DNA of 64,000 nucleotides, from the NCBI GenBank assembly GCA_003550325.1, contig QKWP01002016.1:28305-92304 (forward strand), read 5' to 3'. Every line of letters begins with the position of its first letter. Position 1 is the stretch's first letter. Under the pieces are notes generated by a model. It searched no databases, was not told the DNA's origin, and was given only the letters and a program-made list of their open reading frames with translations. The stretch comes from Gigaspora rosea (taxonomy: Eukaryota > Glomeromycota > Glomeromycetes > Diversisporales > Gigasporaceae). The position numbers and the translations under genes are program-made. Positions 23,555-36,329 of the stretch are shown here, piece by piece.

Positions 23555-24420
23555 GTTAAAAGTATCAAATTATTATGATTATTCAATTTGAAAAGTTTAA
23601 AGAGCGTTAAATATTTAGACAGAGGCGAATTTGATAAAGTATATTCAGCAACATGGATGGACATATTATAATTAGGACTATCAAAAAAAAAACAATGGAA
23701 GGGAAAAATTGAAATGATAATAACTTTGAAATATTTGGGTATTCATAAATTTAAAGAATCTTTACAGAAGGTTTATGATAATTATTTGAATACGAATTTT
23801 GACATTTACAAGTCATTCTACGAATCCAAATACTAATAGGTTTATGCAAAAAAATGGAAATCTTCGTAGTTATTTAAAAAAGAATGCCAATACATTATCA
23901 TGAGAAATAGGATTACAAAACATTGCAACAGAGATTAATTATCCATAAAGCTGGATTAGTTCATAGGGCCTTCATATAGGAAATACTTTGCATGATGTCC
24001 AATAAAAAACTTCCCTTTTATGACATTCCATATGATTTATATTTGGCATCTAATATCTGTAATGGTTCACGTCCAACAATTAAAATTAAATACCTGATTA
24101 TTTAAGCATCTTACCAATAAGTGCAAGCGTATTGCTAGAAATATTTAATAATTGGATAATCGATCTAAATGATCCAAAAATACAGAATTATATGTATAAT
24201 TTAAAAATGCTAAAACTGAAAATGTTGCTTTTTCACAATCTACATTTAAAATGCAATCAGTAACATATTATACGAGTAGGTTACTCAACTTTACAAACTT
24301 ACCAAAACTTGAATAATTTAAGTATTTTATATACGCAACCGGTGCAAGCACTTCAGGCATTTCTTTGACACTGAGCCTTTTTAAATGCATAATCGTTACC
24401 ATCTCAGTTTTAACCTCCAC
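23555..24420 (+). pseudogene. TKL-type kinase relic, copy 1
   Basis: Shifting frames recover the kinase in order: KSVKYLDRGEFDKVYSATW (glycine loop), a segment like the VAIK region (IEMIITLKYL), KNGNLRSYLKKN, a degenerate HRD region (LVHRALHIGNTLHD), then PFYDIPYDLYLASNICNGSRP, and a C-terminal tail with YTSRLLNFTNLPKLE. There are many stops and indels. HRD is already HRA, so it could not be catalytic in the standard way. A homologous, more disrupted copy lies at 35.2-38.1 kb. Confidence 0.8.
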
Positions 24421-25700
24421 ATGCACTTATAAAATTTTCTCTGTACAGCGTAATTTTTCTAAATGCACATTTTTTACTTGATGTCTTTAATAATATTTCT
24501 GAGTTATTATTGTATTATTATACTAATTTACAATATATAGATTTATTGATATCTAAGCATTTAGACAATGCAATTCAAACATGTATTTTACTAATATTTG
24601 TTATACTCAAAAAAATTATGAAATTATATCAAAAAGCAATATACATCATAATAAAGATTCTTAACTTTTTGACATACTATATTTGTTATTTGCTACTACC
24701 AGATTATAGTAAAATACATATCAGTTCTAGGTAATTCCGCTTTTTTTTTTTAAAGAAAAGAAAACAATATCTATGTTTATTTATTTCTTAAAAGTTGCAT
24801 ATTTATTATCAGATGCATAAAAATTTTTTCAATTCATACACAATTTTTGTGCCCATAGTTCTTATTTACATTAATGATCTTTCAGGTTACTGTGATCATT
24901 ACATCAAAAAATTTTCATACATATTTTTCTATGAAATTTGAAATTTTAATAAAATTCAATTATAAAAAAAAGACAAAATGAATATAATAAAAAAAACAAA
25001 AGTTGATATAAACAATTAATAAAATAAATAAAGCAAATTTATTCGATCATACAGTTGTTAGATGAAACTTGGAAGCTTCGTGTTGACGAAATGTGAAATC
25101 TAGTTTCATCTTTAGTCAATAAACCCTTAAATGATGAAATAACAAAATATGACTAAATTGAGAAATTGATTGGGCTTGCCAAAAAGTGGTAAAATTAATG
25201 AAAATTGGCAAACTGATGAATAATAGAATACGATATAAGAAAGGTGACTGAGTACAAAATAAATATTCTACAAACTTTCTTAAATCTGGAATTCATTATA
25301 ACTTTCTTATATCGAAAATATTTATTACGAACTGGTTTGACCGAAATTTTAATTAGACTGAATCCACAGATATCAATTGCCGTCAACATAATGCCATAAT
25401 TATCACTATCTTTGGTATGACAAGATCAAATTTTTTGATAGATTATATTGAAATAAGTATATATCTCCTGTATAATGAAAGCTTGGGACTATATTGTAAA
25501 AACTTTTTAAATTCCATCATAAACATTTATTATAAGGTTTGTTATCTTAATATTAGAAAGCCTAATATGTAAATTTCGAGACCGATTAATAACAGATATA
25601 ATCAAGTAAAAAATAAATAAAATTTACGTGCAAACTATTGTTTATCATACGAGAATTATATATTGTAGCATGAGATTATTCTTGAAAGCTTACATAGCTT
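24421..25700. other. Noncoding spacer shared with 39.4-40.7 kb
   Basis: Downstream spacer of the first BTB-TLDc copy. It aligns by eye along its length with 39400-40700 (for example 'tttattcgatcatacagttgtta' in parts, and 'ggtttgaccgaaa' against 'ggtttggccgaaa'). No open gene is seen. Confidence 0.6.
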
Positions 25701-27234
25701 TTACATAGTTTTTTCATGAATCTGAAATATTTCATATTCCTCTACTGAAAAGAATGAACGCGCAGGATCATAAGTAGATTTCTCTCTAATTAGTTTTTCA
25801 TATATACCGCTAGTGGCATTGCGACAATAACATCTATCATTTTGATTGGAATTATACATATACAGACCACCGGCAAAACCTGGCCCACAATAATCACGAC
25901 AATAAATCGCTTTTTTTGTATTTTTTACACGACTTAAGATAGAAGTTTGGACAGCGCCATTTTTCAATGAAAAAGTAAAGCTCTCTTCGCAACTTTTATA
26001 ATTATTAAGTACTTTATTCCATCCAACAGGATTATATCCACCAAGAATTTCATCAGTATCTTTAACTTTTATAACAATTACCAAATTTTTTTGCTTATCA
26101 CATAAATTCCAAAATGAATCACGAGTAAATCCATCTCTACTTCCACGAAGAAGTAATTTAAATTCATATGGATTATTAGTCATAGAATAAGTATCAGCTT
26201 TTTTATCAATCCATGAAGCAATCTCTGCTGCATGTTCTTCGTTGATAACATTCGAAAATGGATCTGTTGATCGATGTGGCAGTTCTTGTGTTAAAATCAC
26301 ACGAGGCGGAAGAACTACCAAAGATATTGGTCGATCTGGTGTCATATATCTTTTAACTAAATCATCCCAAAGATTTTCTTCAAGAATATTTTTATATGGT
26401 TGAATATGATCGTAAATATCACCTCCTGGCATTTGAAAATAACGGATAAGAGGTAAACAATTTTTAAAGTAGATTTTAATGCTAGAATATTTTCATCAGA
26501 CCAATCTTTAGGATTGGATGATAAACCGGGATTCTGTGCAATACCCCATTTGATAATATAATTCCAAATTTTAACTTCCTCCATTTGTAAATCGTCTCGT
26601 TTAATCAATGTAACCAACGCATTTCTTGAAGAGATGTAAAATCTTCGGAATCGAAAACTTTATTTGGATTCTTTATCAAAATATCATTACACCATTTTTG
26701 TAACTTTAAAAGGTTTTTATTTTGGAAACTTTCTTGATAAATACGATTAAAATGTAAACGAAGCCAATGAGCGTTTGATTCAATTAAAAAAATTTCAAGA
26801 TATTTAGCCAACTCTTCAAGAATAAGCTCATATGCAACAAACATTAACTCAAAAATAAATGATGCTTCAAGATTTTCCAATAAAACTATTCCTCCATAAA
26901 TATATCTTCATTTTATTGACATTAAGAAATAATGTTAATAATTTTTTTATATAATAAATAATCTTAAATAACAAATAACTTACTTGATAATGATTTCAAA
27001 TTGTTGAATAGAAATATTTTTCAAATTAATCGTTTTAATATTATTTTTATCTTTATTAGCTATTTTCAATTCATTGTGAAAATATAAAGATCGATGTTTT
27101 AAAATAGTTGAATGTGCTTGAAATACTTTAGCGCTTGGAGATTCACCAATTTTAATAATTACATTGAAGTCTTCTTTATCTTCAAGAAGTTCAAGATAAT
27201 TATTTGAAAGTTTTTCAAAAAATTTTGCTGCCAT
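25701..27234 (-). pseudogene. BTB-BACK-TLDc protein, copy A (two frameshifts)
   Basis: Exon 1 (26984-27234) encodes an intact BTB domain starting MAAKFFEKLSNNY. Exon 2 (25701-26905) follows a 78-bp intron and encodes BACK and TLDc. Relative to copy D, one T is missing near 26631 (after FTSLQE) and one near 26461 (after KSTLK); each shifts frame, so three frames are needed to read the protein. Both losses are in T runs, so they may be sequencing errors; if so the gene is intact. The TLDc part is otherwise well kept (GGYNPVGW, FSVEEYEIFQIHEK). The likely role is that of the family: BTB as Cullin-3 or dimer adaptor, TLDc of unclear, oxidation- or V-ATPase-linked function. Confidence 0.8.
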
Positions 27235-27256
27235 TTAATTGTAAGTTTCTAAATGC

Positions 27257-27300
27257 TACGTCCGTATGTACGCAATTACAGTTAGGTATACGTACGTACG
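27257..27300 (-). promoter_or_regulatory. ACGTACGTACG motifs upstream of copy A
   Basis: TACGTCCGTATGTACG (27257-27272) and TACGTACGTACG (27289-27300) lie 23-66 bases upstream of the start codon. Related motifs sit at similar positions in copies B, C, D and E. The promoter role is inferred. Confidence 0.4.
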
Positions 27301-27304
27301 CCAA

Positions 27305-28090
27305 TCATTTTGCAATTAACTCTGAATCAGGCTACCCATGTTCAATGTTCCTTCCAATATACCCTTTCGAGTAATTCACTATTAAAAGTACCCTGAGGCT
27401 TTAGCCAAACACCTATTGAAGGGCATTTGCCCCTGTGGTAAACCTGGTAGAGTGATACCTGTCCCCCACAGGTATTCACCTACACTTTCGGTAACTTACG
27501 CATTCACCGAGGCAAACAACTTGCAGTCAGGGGGTTACCCTGCAACTGCTACCATTACCTACTACTGCCCTTGTGGAGTTCACTAGATCCCAGTACCCAG
27601 TCAGTCACTCTTTGGATCCTTTTCCCCAGTTATCCCAGACTACCAATCAAGTTGGCCCGGAAGGATCGGTCTGCCAGGCTTTAGGTTCCTAAGGTCTCCC
27701 TTTCCTTGGTTCATGCTTCTATAACACATGACCTTTTCCTTCGGTACGACTCCGGCGGCCAGGTTGGTAGGCCCCCTTTGCCATAGGGGCTCTTGCCTGT
27801 CCAGTTTTCCGGTCAGTCACCACTAAGATCCTTTTCTCCGGTACCGTCGAAAGTCTAGCTACCTCTCCACTCGGGACTTGCCAAATAAGTTTCTGTTTCT
27901 CCGGTTCCTTGGATTTGTCTTTGTAATGAGACACAATTTCGCCCGAAAGCTCCCATTCAAGATGGTAACCAAGGACTACAGGTAGTGTACCCAACCAATC
28001 GACAAGACACAGTTACCGGAACACAGGTTTATTTTTCAAAAGCATCGCCAGTGGAATTTGAACTCTAGACCTGCCACTTGGGGTGACAAC
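27305..28090 (-). repeat. GC-richer repeat, possibly tRNA-derived
   Basis: Base composition is clearly richer in G and C than the surroundings. Read on the minus strand from about 28090, AGTTCAAATTCC matches an RNA polymerase III B box (GGTTCRANYCC) and GTTGGTAAGTTG is a weak A box. No poly(A)-like 3' tail or target duplication was found. An open frame of 91 codons (27719-27994, minus) shows no known domain. It could be a long SINE-like unit or a fragment of an LTR element. Confidence 0.45.
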
Positions 28091-28348
28091 TTACCAACTT
28101 CCATTAATATATATAGTTTTTAAGATTTTTTTTTATTATTATTAAAATGCCATAGTTGAAACTTTATTTAAGTAAAAAGAATAATAAAATTTACATTTAA
28201 AGATTTCAAAACTACATTTGTATTACTGTAAACAGGCACCCAATGTGACATTATACCCCCTATTATCTATATATGCTATGATTAATTATTTCAAATTAAT
28301 TAACTAGCTAGAATAGGTTGGAGGAGACCTCTGGCATATATCATGACA

Positions 28349-29600
28349 TTATTGTATACAGTTTGTTAGAGAAAAACCTTGTAGAACCCATTTTTCTATA
28401 AAATAAGAGAAATCTATATGAGATATATTTGATGTTGATGTAATTGTTGTATGGAGTGTTCTTGGAAAAAAATATTTTCTTTTTTTTATTTTTGAAGTTA
28501 TATTGCGAGCATGTTCCCATTGATGTTGAAAGATATTTTGAGAAGACAAAATAATATTTTGGAACCAATCCAAGAGATTGTTAGACAGATTAGTAAGGAA
28601 TAATTTAGTTTGTTTAGTAGTGAGTGATTTAATATTTTCAAAAACATTAGAAGAGTAAATTCCAATGATATAGTGTAGAAGAAGGTTATATTTTGGGCTA
28701 GGTGTGTTAAGTGTGAATTGGAGAAGAATATTAAGAATTGTAACTGGGGATATAGTAGTAATTTTGAGAGAAGTAAGTGTTTCAGTAATTATACTAATTA
28801 TAGATTGTTGGATATTATTGTTATTGTTTGAACAGATAAGTATATGTAGAGTATCTTCAGTATCAGAGCAGTGAGAGCATTTTGAAGTAGGATATAAATA
28901 TGGGTAGCGAATATGAAGGTTTTCCATTGTTGGGAGATTATTAGTTAAGATTTTAATTCTGAAAGAATATTTAGAATGATTGTATTCAAGTGTGTTTAGA
29001 ATGGCAAAACAAAGTGTTCAATTAATTTCAAATGTGTTTTTAAATATTTTAAGAGTAGTCCAGGAGTATAGCTCTTGTATAGTATATATGTTTTTAATAA
29101 AAGTACATATTTTGGAAGGAATAAGGTGATTGTTCCACATAAAATAGATTGGTAAATTTAGAAAATTATGGGTAATTTTGAGTATTGGTTTGTTAGTTCC
29201 ACGTTTTGCAAGTAGGTCTGCTTGATTATGAAAAGAATTAAGGTGTGATTTAACTTTGTGTAAGGTAAATGAGATGTTTTTGATATATTTAATTTGATTA
29301 ATAATAGATATGATATCCCAATTTTTGTTTTGTATAGTTTTAGAAGAGTGTATTTGTTTTAGATTTTTGATTGCAGTATTGTTATCTAAATGAATATTTA
29401 TATGTGTATTATTAGGAATTGTAAGGAAAAGGGAAATAATTGCTTCAAGTTCAGTTCATGTTGAATCTGGATATGGAGTAGTAGCTGTATTGAATTTAAT
29501 AGAGGTATTGTTTTTACAAATCTAGCCAATACCAGATTTGATATTTGAAGATTGTAAATTTTGGATTGAAGCATCTGTATAGAAGTGAAGATCTTGTGAA
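28349..29600 (-). pseudogene. LINE RNase H and C-terminal zinc knuckle relic
   Basis: The minus strand reads through an RNase H domain in one frame: SGIG-stop-ICKNNTSI, ST-stop-TELEAII, HLDNNTAI, HKVKSHLNSFHNQADLLAKRG. The typical reverse-transcriptase zinc-binding end follows (IRYPYLYPTSKCSHCSDTEDTLHILICSN), then a C-terminal extension to 28349. Only three in-frame stops occur: TAG at 29522-29524 and TGA at 29456-29458 and 29018-29020. No frameshift was seen, so the copy is fairly young. The reverse transcriptase upstream is absent from the window, as expected for a 5'-truncated LINE. Confidence 0.85.
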
Positions 29601-30079
29601 GTTAGATTTTGAATGAGTGTCAAAAGACTAGTAAGTTGATGTTGGTAGATAGTATGATTGGTTAGATGGTGTATAAGCTGTATCTCTTGTGTAGGAATAT
29701 AAATTTGTAGTATGGAAGTTTTTAAGATTACTATACATATTTTTATATAAAAAGGTTTTAGTATTTAAAAAATTTATATAACATTTTTTAGATTATAACA
29801 ATAACATCTGGGTGCCAGGTGCCCTTGGTTGGTCTTAAGATGTTACGAGAACCAATTAATTTTATTTGCATGGCCTTAAAATAAAAAAGTTTTTATATTA
29901 GTTATGTTAACTTTACCAAATTACACCTTTTTACTATATATATATATATATATTACATGTTTATACTAATGGCCTATCTGTATTATGCAATGTAGGCGGG
30001 AAACTACTGGCCAGCGCTAAGCTGCATAAACAACTGCTCATAGTTATCTTCTGGCACAATATTATTGCTATTTTCTGGG
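29601..30079. other. Noncoding; TA microsatellite and duplicated block
   Basis: A (TA)n run lies at about 29935-29952. The block at 29955-30087 ('aatggccta', 'ttatgca', 'ggccagcgctaagc', 'atcttctggcacaatat') is repeated at 31340-31470, so two tandem copies existed before the hAT MITE split the first. Confidence 0.6.
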
Positions 30080-30087
30080 AGCATATC

Positions 30088-31233
30088 CAGTGTTTAAAAT
30101 TGGTATGCGGAATCTGTGGAGCGCAAATTAAATATTTATTCTGCAAGTTTTTTTTTAATACATGTGGATTCCGCAAATATAAAAAAACAAAATTCCACAG
30201 AATTTCCGTATATTATATATTTTTTTATTCCGCAGATTCGATATGAGGTGAATCTGTGGACACTTGTTATATAAAACCAATCTTCTCTATATAGAGATAA
30301 TACTTCTTTAATCTCAATATAATGAAGGATTTAAAATTCTCAATTATTCTGCATATAAATACTACGGCAAGAATAATTTGTGCTTAATAGCAACTATTCT
30401 ATGCATACTGCTTAAACTTAAATAAGCATCTACAGAATTAACTAATCTCTAATGCATTAGATTAAGAATGCCATTTTTGACAATTTTAGTAAATGGCTAG
30501 TATAATTATTATGGTATGGTATTAAAATCAAAAGTCACGCATGCTCAAAATTGCAATAATTTGTCTGGCATACCTGAAATGAATTTTATTTGGTGAAAAC
30601 ATTTGCATTAGCGTTAGTTGTAAATTATGCACAATTACAGAATATGCACCCAGAAATAGCAATTAATGAGCAAGGGATATGTGATAATGAGAATGAAAAT
30701 GGCAGGTTCCATAGAGAGGGAAGGACATTGTAATCTATAGCTGAATGGATGTTTGTTGGCATAATCTCATACCCTTGTTTTCATGCGGCCTTTTATTGAA
30801 TTAGTAGTTACTATATACGGAAGGTAATTAATGGTTTGATTATGCGGACCTGCCCCACATCTAATTACCAAATTCAGTCTTGTTTCTGTTGCTAGTTTAT
30901 AGTTTTTCTTGCCCCTGCTTATCATTTTTTTGATCTATCCTATCAACTTATATTGATTCAAATGTAATTGTAATCAAGTAATTTGATTCAATTATGGAAT
31001 TAGTTAAAAATTCTTAACTGAGCAGAAAAATAAAAATCTAGTTTTTACATATTAAATTAATTTTCGCAACTATATTGTTATTAATAAAAAATGTAATCCG
31101 CATATTAATAAATAATTCCGCAACTATATTGTTAATTAAAAATGTAATCTGCATATTAATAAATAATTCCGCAACTTTATTAAAATATTAAATGTATTCC
31201 ACATATAATTTTAAAATCCAATTTTAAACACTG
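30088..31233. mobile_element. hAT-type MITE, 1146 bp
   Basis: The ends CAGTGTTTAAAATTGG and its exact complement are flanked by a perfect 8-bp duplication, AGCATATC (30080-30087 and 31234-31241). No transposase. The right part has three copies of 'aaataattccgcaac' with intervening 'gtaatctgcatatt'. The termini match the 183-bp element at 6690-6872. Confidence 0.92.
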
Positions 31234-31241
31234 AGCATATC

Positions 31242-31757
31242 CCATTTTAGTTTCAATTTCAATAGCACATAAATTATAGCGAAATGAACCTGCTATTTTT
31301 ATAACTATAACTAGTAAATATTAATTCACATCACATATTCATATTAATGGCCAGTTTGCATTATGCAGGCAGTAAACCACAGGCCAGTGCTAAGCCGCAC
31401 AAACTCAACTGCTTATAGTGATCTTCTGGCACAATATAATTTGCTATTTCTGGGTACATATCCCATTTTAGTTTCAACAACTAATATAATCTGCATCCAT
31501 CAAATAAAATTAAACTCTGGTATATTAGACCAGACTATTCCAATTATAAAAAATATATAAATATTTATTTAATAAATTTTATTTAAATTTTTAAGTAAAG
31601 TTATTAAAACAAATCTTTAATTCTAATTTATAAAATTGGCAAAAGTAAAATAGCAACCCATTTCTATGCGACCTCTATATGATTGACTAATCATTTTTTT
31701 AGATTGATGATTATATAAATAATTTTTTTTATTTTTTTTTAACATGAAAATTTTTTT
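31242..31757. other. Noncoding, second copy of duplicated block
   Basis: 31340-31470 repeats 29955-30087. The rest has no recognised content. Confidence 0.5.
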
Positions 31758-33130
31758 TAGTTGTTATTTAGAATTTTTATTGGAGTTATTACTAGAGTTA
31801 TTACTAGAGCCATTGCTGAAGTTATCGATAGAGCTATCTTATCATTTTTGGTCAGTTTTAGCGTGTTTTCATCATTTTTTAGTAGATTTTTATTGTTTTT
31901 TAGTGGGTCTTCTTCATTTTTAGTGGTCTTCTTAGAACTCCGAAATATATATAGATAGGTCAGATTAATTATAATATTACTAAAAATAGAAAGATCTATA
32001 GAAACCCCCTCAAAAATAAGCAAAAATTACTATAAATAGAAAAGATCTTTATAAAAAACACCAAAAATAAGCAAACTAATACATGACCTATCTATGTATA
32101 TTTTGTGTCCTGTTTTTGTCAGTGGGTCTTCTGGTTTTTCAATGGGTCTTCATAGTTTTTTGATAGAATTTCTTTATTTTGGTAGGACTTCTTCATCATT
32201 TTTTGGTAGGACTTTTTTATCGTATTTCGGTAAAACTTCTCTATTGTTTTTCAATGGATTCATTTAGTAGGTTCCTTGTTTTTCTGAAATTTTGGTAAGT
32301 TCTTTTAGTAAGTTTTTCAGTAACTTTTCATCATTTTTAGTAGTTTTTTTTAGTAGTTTTTTAGTGAGTTTTCATCATTTTTTCAGTAGGTTCTTTTAGT
32401 AACTTAGTTATTTTAGTGGGTATATTAAGTAGGTTCTTTGTCTTTTCATCAATTTTTGGTGAGTTCTTCCAGTAAGTTCTTTGTTATTTTCAGTAGTTTT
32501 TACAATAAACCTTTATTTTTTGGTGGGTTTTCTTTGTTGTTTTTCAGTAGGGCTTTTTTTCATTATTTTTTAGTGAGGTTTCTTAATCATTTTTTGGTGA
32601 GTTCATTCTGTAGGTTCTTTGTCTCTTTGAATTTTAAGTAGATCCTTTCAGAAAGTTTTTCAGTAACTTTTTGTTGTTTTTAATAGTTTCTTTTAGTAGT
32701 TCTTTAGTAGGTCTTTATTATTTTTTCAGTGGGTTCTTTTAGTAATTTTGTCGTTTTAGCTGGTTCATAATTTGTCTCTTTATTAATTTTAGTAGGTTCT
32801 TTTGGTAAGTTCTTCAGTAGTTTTTCGTTATTTTCAGTAGTTTTTTCTAGTAAGTTCTTTGGTAGATCATCTTCATTTTTTAGTAGGTCTTTTTCATTTT
32901 TCAGTAGATCTTTTTATCATTTTTATTGGGTTCTTTAGTAATTTTGTTATTTTTTATTAGTTTATTTAGTAAGTTCTTTGTTTCTTCATTAATTTGTAGC
33001 AGGTTTTTTCTGTAAATTCTTAACTGTTTTTCAGCATCTTTCTTATTGTTTTTTAGCACCTTTTTTGTCCTGTTTTTACTCTGTTTTTGCCCTGTTTTTA
33101 CCCCATTTTTAACCTGTTTTCTTCTTCATT
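31758..33130. repeat. T-rich degenerate repeat
   Basis: Words such as 'ttttagtaggttctttt', 'cttcatcattttt', 'cagtagtttttt' recur for 1.3 kb with no fixed period. On the minus strand it reads as low-complexity Lys-Asn-Asp-Glu peptide in places (for example KNNKNLLKNDEN). It looks like an expanded simple repeat; no gene is called. Confidence 0.75.
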
Positions 33131-35204
33131 TTTTTTGTCAATTTGTTCTATTGTGCTAAAAAAAATTAATAAAATAAATAAAAAAATTTAATAAATAAAT
33201 AAAAAAAAAACTTAATAAAAAAATAATAATAAAAACTTAATAAAAAAATCTTAATAAAAAAAAGTATTAATACATGTAATCAATCTTAATTAGTTGATAA
33301 TAGGGTTACTATAGCGATGAGTTGCTGCAAAATAATACTTTATAAAATTTATTAAAATATTAAAAAAATTTTTTTTAATTTAGCAACCATGCTAGTACTT
33401 TATTAGGTTAATATAATTAACTTTGCAGTTTTATACAATTATGGCTAGAGCTTATCTAAATTCAAAATACTGACTAATTTAGCTTATTGTTACTAATATC
33501 AAAATTATTTATATTTGATCTGCTATAGTAAACTTTATCTTTATATTAAATATTTCTATAATACTTAATATACTAGGAAAATGTGTAGCATTATTAGATC
33601 TGGAGCATATAATATGATAATTTCTTTACACAAATATATAAATATGTTATTTTGTTATACTAAATTAACAAATTTGAAATGTGTGTGGATATACAAAAAT
33701 TTTTCGAATTATATTTCTAATATAATCTTCATAATATTTATACAGATGCATCAAAAAAGCAACTTTTGAAAGAGAAGTGCATCAAAAACGTAATTTTTGT
33801 ATCACTTAATGCATAGAAATTGAGAATCTCTGCTACGCTTTAAAACAATCACTAAATAGTATTTACATCCTAACTTATTATAATTGCCTACCTTCTTTTT
33901 TTAGCTTCTTAAGCAGAAGGATTTAAATTTCAACTAACTAAGAAAAATAAAACATATCAAGAAAATAAAAGAGTAGATAAAAAAAGAGAGAAATACTACA
34001 AAACCTATATAAAGACCAATATAAACCAAAACAAAATAGAAAAACCAAAGAAAAAGGCAGAAAAAAATAAAACAATCTATGATAAGTACACTATCTTAGC
34101 CTGTGCTATGCATAAAAAAACTATATAACAACTCAACAATTGTATATCTATACTGTAAAGCTTTGCCTTAATATTAAAATATTCTTTTTAACTATGCATT
34201 TCATTTTCAGATATTTCTTTAACTATAGACATTAGATCCTTATCATGTATATTAGTATTGTGATATTCAAAACAAATATATGGTTGCATTCTACTGAGTT
34301 TGTCCAAAAATAAAAACTGTAAACAATGTCAATGTTTTACCAAATATAAGCTAAATTGCCCACTTTTTCAAAAAAATTTGAAGAAAAAAAAGAGTAGAGC
34401 AAAATATGAAGTGAGTCACTTGTATCAAACTTGAAGAAAGTATATTCAAAAAAGATTTTTCTAAAACGCACCTATGGTGTTTTACACTATGTTACACAAA
34501 ACGATTAGAATAGCCAATAAAAATTTAAGATCAGGTGTAACATAAAATTTCATTTCTTTGTTTATTTTTTTAAAAAAAACGTTCATATCTTAAAATTTTG
34601 CTTATGAAACCATCTTTAGGGCTCTAATAAAAAAAATTCCTTGCTAAATTTTGTATATACTAATGCCTAGATAAATCCCAGGCCTCACCCTAACCTAATT
34701 TTATTTTGGTTTTATAAAAGTTTATTTTTTTGTTTTTTTACACAGATTTGCAAATCTAATTTACTTATGGTAGTAAAATACTATAAGTGTGTTTTATAAT
34801 ATTTGTTCAAAAAAACTTATTTTCTTGTTATTCCCTATTGTTTTGCTACAAGTTACTTCATTGACAAAGAAGAACTTGAATCTTTACCAAAATTTCTCAT
34901 ACAAGGGCACCACCTTCTGCTAGTTATCTTGTAAAAAGATGCTTTTAGCTTGCATATCAAATATACAAAGAAGTTCCCAATATAGCAAAGTTAACTTTTA
35001 TAAGAACTATATTTCTGTGTTATTCTACTATACTTTAAATATAGACAACACTCTAACAAGAAAATTTTGGTTTCTTTTAGTGGGAAATTTGGTTCAAGTG
35101 ATTGTCAGAAAGAGTTCCATGTTTATTTTATTAAAACAATATAAGTTTTGAATTTTAAAAATTAAATTTAGTTTTTAATATAATATTTTCATTTTGAAAA
35201 AAAA
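33131..35204. other. Noncoding AT-rich stretch
   Basis: Several short open frames have no domain-like content. A/T homopolymers are common. Nothing recognised. Confidence 0.45.
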
Positions 35205-35553
35205 GTTGAAATAGGACAAGTAACAATAAAGTAATTGATAAATTTTTTAAAAAACTTAGCTAAAATCATTAGATTATTGTAATATTTTAGAAGGACATTA
35301 AATATTTAAATAGTGGTAGCAATCTGGGTTTAATATAAATTGGAACTATAAAAAAAAATAAATTAAAAAAAATAAAATAAGAAATACCTAGATAATTTTT
35401 ATAAGTTTGAAAATTTTTTACAAGTTTGAAAATTTTTTACAAGAGGTATATAATAATTATATATTTGAATTTAAATTTTTAATTTATTCAAGTCATTATA
35501 CTAAAAAAAATATTACTTAATTATAAGTTTAAATTTCATATAATATAAAGTAT

Positions 35554-36274
35554 TGTTACAGTAGGGAGGCCTTCTTTAACTCCTTACTATAACAACGACA
35601 CAGCTACAGGGATCCTTTATCAGTTTATAGCGGTGTCCAAGAGGTAGGTATAATTCCTTAGTCTGTAAGAAATTATACTCTTCTCTAAGGGCAGTTCGTG
35701 AGAGTATTCAATGAGGAATTATCGATTTTACTATTACTTGATAATAAACTTGGTGTTATTAAGAAAAATAGTTTCTTTATTAATAATCTAAGATAGGGCT
35801 ATCCTTAGGTTTCTGTTACTAAGAAATCCCAGTACAAGATGTATAATAAATATAAGAGAAGTGGGGTGTCTTGGTCTAGTTTGACTAAGGGAAATTCTGT
35901 GTCTTTAAATACATTTTAGAATAAGCATTATAAGCGTTAATTTACAAGAGTAATATAAGCGATATAACCGCTATAAATGGTATAAGTGGTATAAGCGTTA
36001 TAAGCGGTATAATCATTACAAGCGGTATAAGCGGTATAAGCGGTATAAGTATTATAAGCGATATAAGCGTTATAAGCGTTATAAGCGATATAAGCATTAT
36101 AAGCGATATAAGCGTTATAAGCGATATAATCGTTATAAGCGATATAATCGTTATAAGCAGTATAAGCGTTATAAGCGATATAAACTATTCTAAATGTCTA
36201 CTTCTTAAGATTATAAAATACAAAATAAAATAATAATAAAATATAATAAAATAATGACTATTCATTCTATAACA
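35554..36274. mobile_element. Solo LTR with internal 9-bp array
   Basis: It starts TGTTACAG and ends TATAACA, with GTAT on both sides (35550-35553 and 36275-36278), as a 4-bp target duplication. About 29 copies of a 9-bp unit (TATAAGCGT or TATAAGCGA) fill 35926-36183. No internal region or second LTR is present. Comparison with copy 1 of the kinase relic shows it is an insertion. Confidence 0.7.
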
Positions 36275-36329
36275 GTATAGAAAATGTACTATATAGTATT
36301 ATATTAACTAAGGATCCAAATACTAATAG

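Noticed and set aside
24510-24734. 74-codon hydrophobic protein
   Set aside because: The paralogous spacer at about 39.5 kb does not keep the frame open, so it is not conserved as coding.
31757-32023. Lys/Asn-rich membrane protein
   Set aside because: It reads through a low-complexity repeat and has no independent support.
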